A DNA stretch of 64,000 nt from Anaerolineales bacterium (GTDB taxonomy: Bacteria > Chloroflexota > Anaerolineae > Anaerolineales > Villigracilaceae): assembly GCA_014860745.1 (NCBI GenBank), contig JACZJC010000064.1, positions 1 to 64,000 of the forward strand. Reading direction: 5' to 3'. A program made the position numbers and the translations under genes. Below are positions 60,122 through 64,000 of the stretch, piece after piece; the stretch's first letter is position 1; each line of letters opens with the position of its first letter. The notes below the pieces were generated by a model. The model ran no database searches. It saw only the letters and a program-made list of their open reading frames with translations, and was not told the DNA's origin.

Positions 60122-62437
60122 TCAAATTATAAAGTCGTTGGGCTTCAATATGATTTGTACGCCCGTTCCCTTTTGAACTTCCGAATGGATGGAGGCTTCG
60201 GCCCCGATTAACTGGGCGCGTTTCAAGATGCCTGCCAGGCCAAAATGTTTTTGCTTGACGAGGGTATCGATTCCCAGTCCGGAGCGTGTGTCGAAGCCAA
60301 TCCCGTCGTCGGTGACAGACAGCGAAATCTCCCCGGCAAACAGCCTGCCTGTGATACGGATGATTTTTGCCTGCGCATGTCGCGCGGCATTTTCACAGGC
60401 TTCCTGAACAATGCGGAAAATGTGTTCTTCCACGTTATTGACCTGATATCTCGAATCATCGGTTTCGATTTCCACGATGATTTTAATTTTCTTGTTGCTG
60501 CGTTCCATCAAAGAGGTCCCCAGTTCTTCAATGGCGGGTTTTAGCCCGTAATCCAGCATGGGCGGGCGCAAGTCGACGATGATCTCGCGAATCTGGCCCT
60601 TTAGTTTTTCATAGGCTTGTTGAAAGGCGGGTGTGGTTTCTGCTTCGCTTAAATTCATGCGCAACACGGCCAGTTCGTTGAGAATGCTGTCGTGAAGGAT
60701 AAGCGCCAGGCGCATGCGTTCATCTTCATATCGGCTGATACCGTCCTGATAGATGGACTTGAGCTGCTCCGTCTGCAGGACATAACTCAGCGCGATCGCG
60801 GTCTGGTTTGCCAGCGTTTGCAGAATCGATATTTCTGCCTGCGAATACAAATCGTCGGGGTCGCGGCGTCCAAACAACCAAAGGCCGATGAAAGCGTCGC
60901 CAATTTTGAGCGGGAGGATGAGGCGCACCCACGCGTGGGGTCTTGCAGGGGAATTAAGATAGTCCGGGATATAGTTTCCCATGGAGGCGGTCAGGTCGGA
61001 AAGCCTGTATTCCTCGCGGATTTCATCGTCCTTGAGACCTACGGTGAGAAGGGCTTGTTGAGCGCTGTTTTCCACCTTCAGAAAAACGAACTGGCGGACG
61101 AGCAAGTTTGGAAGAATTTCTTCCTTAAGCAGCAGCAGCAGGTGTGAAATTGTGTTGCTTGTAACGATGCGGGTTGAATATTGGTCGGGCAGTTGCGTTT
61201 TCGGGATTGGGAGCCCGAGGATGCGATTTTCGACGAAGGTTTGAAAAATGGGGAAGCCCCAAAAGGCCATGATCACAGCGAAGAGGGAGGACCCCAGGCT
61301 CGCAAGGATAATCGCCTCATTGGACGACGAATTCATGGTTGTAATGACGATCACAGTGGCCAGCAGTGTCAATAAGAGACTGAGGAAGATGTATATGGAA
61401 ATAATGCGGTTTATCCGTATTTCCAACCCGCCCAATTGACGGCGATATACGGTATAGAAATATGCAAATGGCAGGAGCGGAAGGCTTAGTAGGGCGCCTC
61501 CAGCAAGAGCCGGCAGCCCGCTTATCGAACCGATGATCCCGATGATAATGGCGGGAACCAGCGCGAGAACTGCCGCGATGCCCAGGATCCGCAGCTCGCG
61601 CCTTGCCTCTCTTTGAAAAATCCCGTGAATAAAAAGGAGCGCCAGGCTTGCGAAGAATGCCAAAGCGAGGACGGTTAGGAAGGTATTGTCATCCGGCAGG
61701 AGTTGAAAACACTCCGCTATCGCCACCAGGGAAACGACGGCATACACACCCTGCACGAGCCGGGGGGGAAGTTTTGAAAGCGGTTTTGGGAAAACCCAGT
61801 GCAGGTGTAGGTATACCGGCAGGCAGAACCATACGGCGATTCGCAGGAATACGTTGCTTCCCCAAATATGATAATGGGAAAGGCCGCTTCCAAGAATCAG
61901 CCATAATGCGGTCAGGTAATTGAAGGCAATCATCAATTGCCAGCGTTCATCCATCGGGCGCAGGTTGAACAGGGCCAGGGTTCCCGCGCCCCAAAAGGCA
62001 ATGGCAATCCAGCTTTCATTGAACAACAGATCGAGTATTTCGTTCGGATTTGGACCGGGAGTTTTCCAGGGCACGGTAAGTTCCTGCCCGTTCCGTTCCA
62101 TGATAACGGGGATGATCTCCCCTTTTTCGGGCATGTAAATTTTTGACCAATAGCGAGATTCAAAATCAACCAGGTTCATTGGGCCGATTTGAATGATGCG
62201 GTCTTTGACTTGCAATCCATCCTGCCCGGTATAGATCGCGGTAATTTCCTGCGTGCCGGCATCCCAGCGAAAACCGTAATAGGGATGCTCAAAAAACTTG
62301 GCATATGTGTACAGCAGCAAAATGGAAAACACCGCCCAGGGCAGGATATGAATGAGCGCTTGGTTATTAAGGGGTTTCTGACCAGGTGTGTTTGGGTGGG
62401 AGTTTTGCATATCGTATAAACCTGAGTCTATTTGCAT
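60122..62437 (-). CDS. ComP-like sensor histidine kinase (TM, PDZ-like loop, GAF, HisKA_3)
   Basis: 771 aa from ATG 62437; ATG 62410 is an alternative and neither has a Shine-Dalgarno. One TM helix, then an extracytoplasmic PDZ-like loop (GLQVKDRIIQIGPMNLVDF...PEKGEIIPVIMERNGQELTV), then about seven TM helices, a GAF domain, and a HisKA_3 dimerisation helix with His582 in LILHDSILNEL. The HATPase follows (ENAARHA, VTDDGIGFD, HFGLAGILKRA). This order is that of Bacillus ComP. Minus -10 TATAAT at 62461-62456. Its partner regulator is probably the LuxR-type gene at 63689. Confidence 0.85.
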   Translation of the reverse strand: MQIDSGLYDMQNSHPNTPGQKPLNNQALIHILPWAVFSILLLYTYAKFFEHPYYGFRWDAGTQEITAIYTGQDGLQVKDRIIQIGPMNLVDFESRYWSKIYMPEKGEIIPVIMERNGQELTVPWKTPGPNPNEILDLLFNESWIAIAFWGAGTLALFNLRPMDERWQLMIAFNYLTALWLILGSGLSHYHIWGSNVFLRIAVWFCLPVYLHLHWVFPKPLSKLPPRLVQGVYAVVSLVAIAECFQLLPDDNTFLTVLALAFFASLALLFIHGIFQREARRELRILGIAAVLALVPAIIIGIIGSISGLPALAGGALLSLPLLPFAYFYTVYRRQLGGLEIRINRIISIYIFLSLLLTLLATVIVITTMNSSSNEAIILASLGSSLFAVIMAFWGFPIFQTFVENRILGLPIPKTQLPDQYSTRIVTSNTISHLLLLLKEEILPNLLVRQFVFLKVENSAQQALLTVGLKDDEIREEYRLSDLTASMGNYIPDYLNSPARPHAWVRLILPLKIGDAFIGLWLFGRRDPDDLYSQAEISILQTLANQTAIALSYVLQTEQLKSIYQDGISRYEDERMRLALILHDSILNELAVLRMNLSEAETTPAFQQAYEKLKGQIREIIVDLRPPMLDYGLKPAIEELGTSLMERSNKKIKIIVEIETDDSRYQVNNVEEHIFRIVQEACENAARHAQAKIIRITGRLFAGEISLSVTDDGIGFDTRSGLGIDTLVKQKHFGLAGILKRAQLIGAEASIHSEVQKGTGVQIILKPNDFII

Positions 62438-62477
62438 AAAGGAAAGGAGGTGACGATTATAAGGCTTATATTTGCAT
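62429..62477. promoter_or_regulatory. Divergent regulatory region with direct repeats and a dyad
   Basis: TATTTGCAT occurs at 62429-62437 and again at 62469-62477 (exactly 40 bases apart). Between them is a dyad TATAAG-G-CTTATA (62458-62470) and AAGGAGGTGA. The left copies overlap the kinase start codons, so some of this may be chance. Candidate operator for the LuxR-type regulator. Confidence 0.35.
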
Positions 62478-62527
62478 TTCACAAGAACGATCGTTTTCAA
62501 TTCAATAGCCAAAAAAGGAGACCCATC

Positions 62528-62698
62528 ATGTTGACAATGGAAGGTTTTTATAAAAGGATTTCGCGCCAGACGGCTGGCGGGAATCGATACCTGAAAATGC
62601 TTTTCGCGGTGACACGCGCCAGCCGCGCCCAGCTGGATATCTTGAAAAGCGATCTGGCCTGGCAGGAATGGACCACGGTTGAAAAGGCCGGGGAGTAG
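62528..62698 (+). CDS. ComX-like peptide pheromone precursor candidate
   Basis: 56 aa from ATG 62528, with AAAAGGAG 7 bases upstream, which rules out the longer frame from 62432. A basic N-terminus (MEGFYKRISRQTAGG) is followed by a C-terminal part with two tryptophans (Trp45, Trp48; AWQEWTTVEKAGE). Size and the C-terminal Trp recall ComX, where a Trp near the end is isoprenylated by ComQ. In ComX, Trp usually lies 3-4 residues from the end, here 8. The next gene is an isoprenyl synthase. No sequence homology to known ComX is claimed. Confidence 0.6.
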   Translation: MLTMEGFYKRISRQTAGGNRYLKMLFAVTRASRAQLDILKSDLAWQEWTTVEKAGE

Positions 62699-62700
62699 AA

Positions 62701-62736
62701 AGCGGGGGCCGGTTGTTTCAACAGCCGGCCCCCGCT
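62701..62736 (+). promoter_or_regulatory. Strong intercistronic hairpin abutting the synthase RBS
   Basis: AGCGGGGGCCGG (62701-62712) and CCGGCCCCCGCT (62725-62736), a perfect 12-bp GC stem. It begins 2 bases after the peptide stop and ends right at GGAGG (62737-62741) of the next gene. No T-run follows, so it is more likely an expression-balancing or mRNA-stabilising element than a full terminator. Confidence 0.65.
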
Positions 62737-62751
62737 GGAGGATGATTTATC

Positions 62752-63729
62752 ATGGATATTTATCAATCAACGCTGGATTATCTGATGCAATTTCCCGTTT
62801 TTGACATGTGGCCTGGAATGAAATCCGTTTTGGAGCGGGTCGCGTGCGGCCGGCCGCATGCCTGGCGGCTCCCGATGATTCTTTGCGAAGCTGTGAGCGG
62901 GTCCCGTGAGGCTGCTATCCCGGCTTGCGCGGCTTTGGCTTGCGCGCAAATTTCAATCATATTGGTGGACGATATGCTGGATGAAGATTCGCGCGGCGAA
63001 TATCGCAGCATTGGGTTTGGCAGGGCCTCCAACTTTGCGATTGCATTTCATTCGTCGGCGTTGGACGCGCTTTGTTTTTGTGAAGCAGGCGCAAGGGTCC
63101 GGTTTGAGGCGGTGGAGAGTCTTAATCGCATGTTGCGGGAGACGGCCTTTGGCCAGGAACTGGATGTTCAAAATCCATCCGATGAGGATGCCTATTGGCG
63201 CGTTGTAAAAAACAAGAGCGCGCCGTTTTATGGGTCGGGTTTTTTCCTTGGCGCCTTGCTGGGGAAAGCGCGAAAAGCGACAGCCGCCCGACTTGATACG
63301 CTTGGGCGGCTTTATGGAGAGATGATCCAGATTCACGATGACTTGAATGATTGCATGGCCGTGCCTGCGAACCCGGACTGGTTGTTGGGGCGCAAGCCCC
63401 TGCCCATCCTTTTTGCCCAGACGGTGAATCATCCAGAGCGTTCAAAGTTTATTGATTTATGCGGGGATGCCGGCAGCCAGGAATCGTTGACTCGCGCGCA
63501 GGAAATCCTGATTCGCTGCGGCGCGGTAAGTTACAGTATCGATTGTCTGGCGGGGAGATACCGGGATGCGCGGGCAATTTTGAAAGATACGGCGCTCTTA
63601 TATGAAAACGATGTTGAGGCATTGCTGGAGGAACTTATAATGCCGGTTCGAAATCTGTTCGAAGTTTTGGGAGACGGGCTGCCCGGGTTTAATTTGTTTG
63701 TTTCGGAGTCTCAGGCGGAAACGGGGTGA
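62752..63729 (+). CDS. Isoprenyl synthase, ComQ-like (polyprenyl synthetase family)
   Basis: 325 aa. The two Asp-rich motifs of polyprenyl synthetases are present: LVDDMLDED (DDxxD) near residue 72 and IQIHDDLND (second motif) near residue 200. The rest is all-helical. GGAGG is at 62737-62741. In Firmicutes a homologue (ComQ) transfers a geranyl or farnesyl group to Trp of ComX; the neighbour here is a 56-aa Trp-containing peptide gene. Other roles in polyprenyl diphosphate synthesis cannot be excluded. The 3' end overlaps the converging regulator gene by 41 bases. Confidence 0.82.
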   Translation: MDIYQSTLDYLMQFPVFDMWPGMKSVLERVACGRPHAWRLPMILCEAVSGSREAAIPACAALACAQISIILVDDMLDEDSRGEYRSIGFGRASNFAIAFHSSALDALCFCEAGARVRFEAVESLNRMLRETAFGQELDVQNPSDEDAYWRVVKNKSAPFYGSGFFLGALLGKARKATAARLDTLGRLYGEMIQIHDDLNDCMAVPANPDWLLGRKPLPILFAQTVNHPERSKFIDLCGDAGSQESLTRAQEILIRCGAVSYSIDCLAGRYRDARAILKDTALLYENDVEALLEELIMPVRNLFEVLGDGLPGFNLFVSESQAETG

Positions 63730-64000
63730 TCAACCCCATGTGCCGCGCCTTGGCGATGGCGGCGGCGCGGTTTTCCACTTCCAGTTTGAAATACGCATTC
63801 GAAAGCAGGTTCCGCACGGTGGAATGACTGATGTTCATTTTCTTGGCCAGCTGATAGGTGGAAGTGCCCGGGTAGGCGGCGCACAGCGAGAGCGCTTCCA
63901 ATTGGCGGGGGGAGAGGCTGCTTTTTTCGACGGATAGGAATTTGGCGTAGGACTCATGCGCGGCCTGGCTGAACTGGATGCCGCCGCCGGCAACGGCTTT
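63689..64000 (-). CDS. LuxR/NarL-type response regulator, ComA-like (partial, runs off right edge)
   Basis: 104 residues visible; the N-terminal receiver domain would lie beyond the window. The frame is open from the edge. A receiver-to-HTH linker (KAVAGGGIQFSQAA) leads into a LuxR-type HTH: LSPRQLEALSLCAAYPGTSTYQLAKKMNISHSTVRNLLSNAYFKL, ending in HMGLITPFPPE. The receiver itself is not seen, so a response regulator is inferred from the linker. The partner would be the HisKA_3 kinase at 60122-62437. It converges with the isoprenyl synthase. Confidence 0.8.
   Translation of the reverse strand, partial: KAVAGGGIQFSQAAHESYAKFLSVEKSSLSPRQLEALSLCAAYPGTSTYQLAKKMNISHSTVRNLLSNAYFKLEVENRAAAIAKARHMGLITPFPPETPKQTN

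Noticed and set aside
62432-62527. Longer form of the ComX-like peptide starting at 62432
   Set aside because: AAAAGGAG directly before ATG 62528 fixes the start; the upstream part overlaps the kinase start region and the putative operator.
1-64000. CRISPR arrays, tRNA/rRNA genes, transposases, integrases
   Set aside because: I looked for regular direct repeats, tRNA-like TTCGANNC arms and transposase motifs and saw none that hold up. Repeats here are small palindromic elements.

Overview
The window looks like a chromosomal segment of a Chloroflexota bacterium, most likely class Anaerolineae. This is inferred from gene content: a methanogen-type Hdr/Mvh hydrogenase set, STAND regulators ending in BTAD domains, lipoproteins with NBR1-like Ig domains, several GT39-like membrane proteins, and XRE or NHLP-clan small proteins. 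There is no rRNA or tRNA gene in the window to confirm it. Base composition is moderate (roughly 50-55% GC by eye), with a few clearly AT-richer accessory genes (31.5-32.3 kb and 44.7-46.5 kb).

1-4.7 kb, minus strand: an operon running off the left edge. It encodes an OleC-like adenylating enzyme, an OleD-like reductase, a metallo-beta-lactamase-fold hydrolase and a GNAT/FemAB-like acyltransferase. It is reminiscent of long-chain hydrocarbon or beta-lactone pathways. 4.7-12.3 kb, plus strand: hdrC-hdrB-hdrA-mvhD-mvhG-(83-aa protein)-mvhA-maturation protease, a full H2-dependent electron-bifurcating complex plus its protease. A CRP/FNR-type dyad lies upstream and a strong terminator downstream. 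12.3-17.8 kb: LacI regulator, small GNAT, agmatinase-type ureohydrolase, lysine 2,3-aminomutase and two tandem NBR1-Ig lipoproteins. 17.9-22 kb: pheST behind a T-box leader. 22-28.5 kb: GT39-like protein, M1 aminopeptidase, HD hydrolase, DUF proteins, AraC regulator and a dead MOSC gene. 28.6-31.5 kb: gyrA with its own promoter. 31.5-33.8 kb: an accessory islet with a HEPN protein, the truncated start of a KAP NTPase, the tail of a duplicated VOC gene and an intact VOC gene. 33.9-44.6 kb: miscellaneous housekeeping and metabolic genes. 44.7-46.5 kb: an AT-rich Sll1717-like P-loop ATPase. 46.6-52.2 kb: dnaE and another GT39-like gene.

The right end holds two candidate signalling loci. At 52.3-57.7 kb a STAND/BTAD regulator is followed by a 47-aa hydrophobic peptide, a DUF5317 membrane protein, a 90-aa NHLP-clan (Os1348-like) precursor-like protein and a PAS/HD-GYP protein, all coupled or closely spaced. 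At 60.1-64.0 kb lies a set that matches comQXPA logic: a ComP-like histidine kinase (N-terminal TM, PDZ-like loop, multi-TM, GAF, HisKA_3), divergent from a 56-aa peptide with Trp near its C-terminus, then an isoprenyl synthase (ComQ-like), convergent with a LuxR/NarL-type response regulator cut by the window edge. A prenylated-peptide quorum-sensing system of this type is known to me only from Firmicutes. It is the strongest candidate here for an undescribed system.

Dispersed palindromic elements are common and several overlap gene 3' ends, supplying stop codons or C-terminal tails. Several genes have a -10 box 6-8 bp upstream of ATG and no Shine-Dalgarno, suggesting leaderless transcripts. 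No CRISPR array, rRNA, tRNA, integrase or transposase was recognised.
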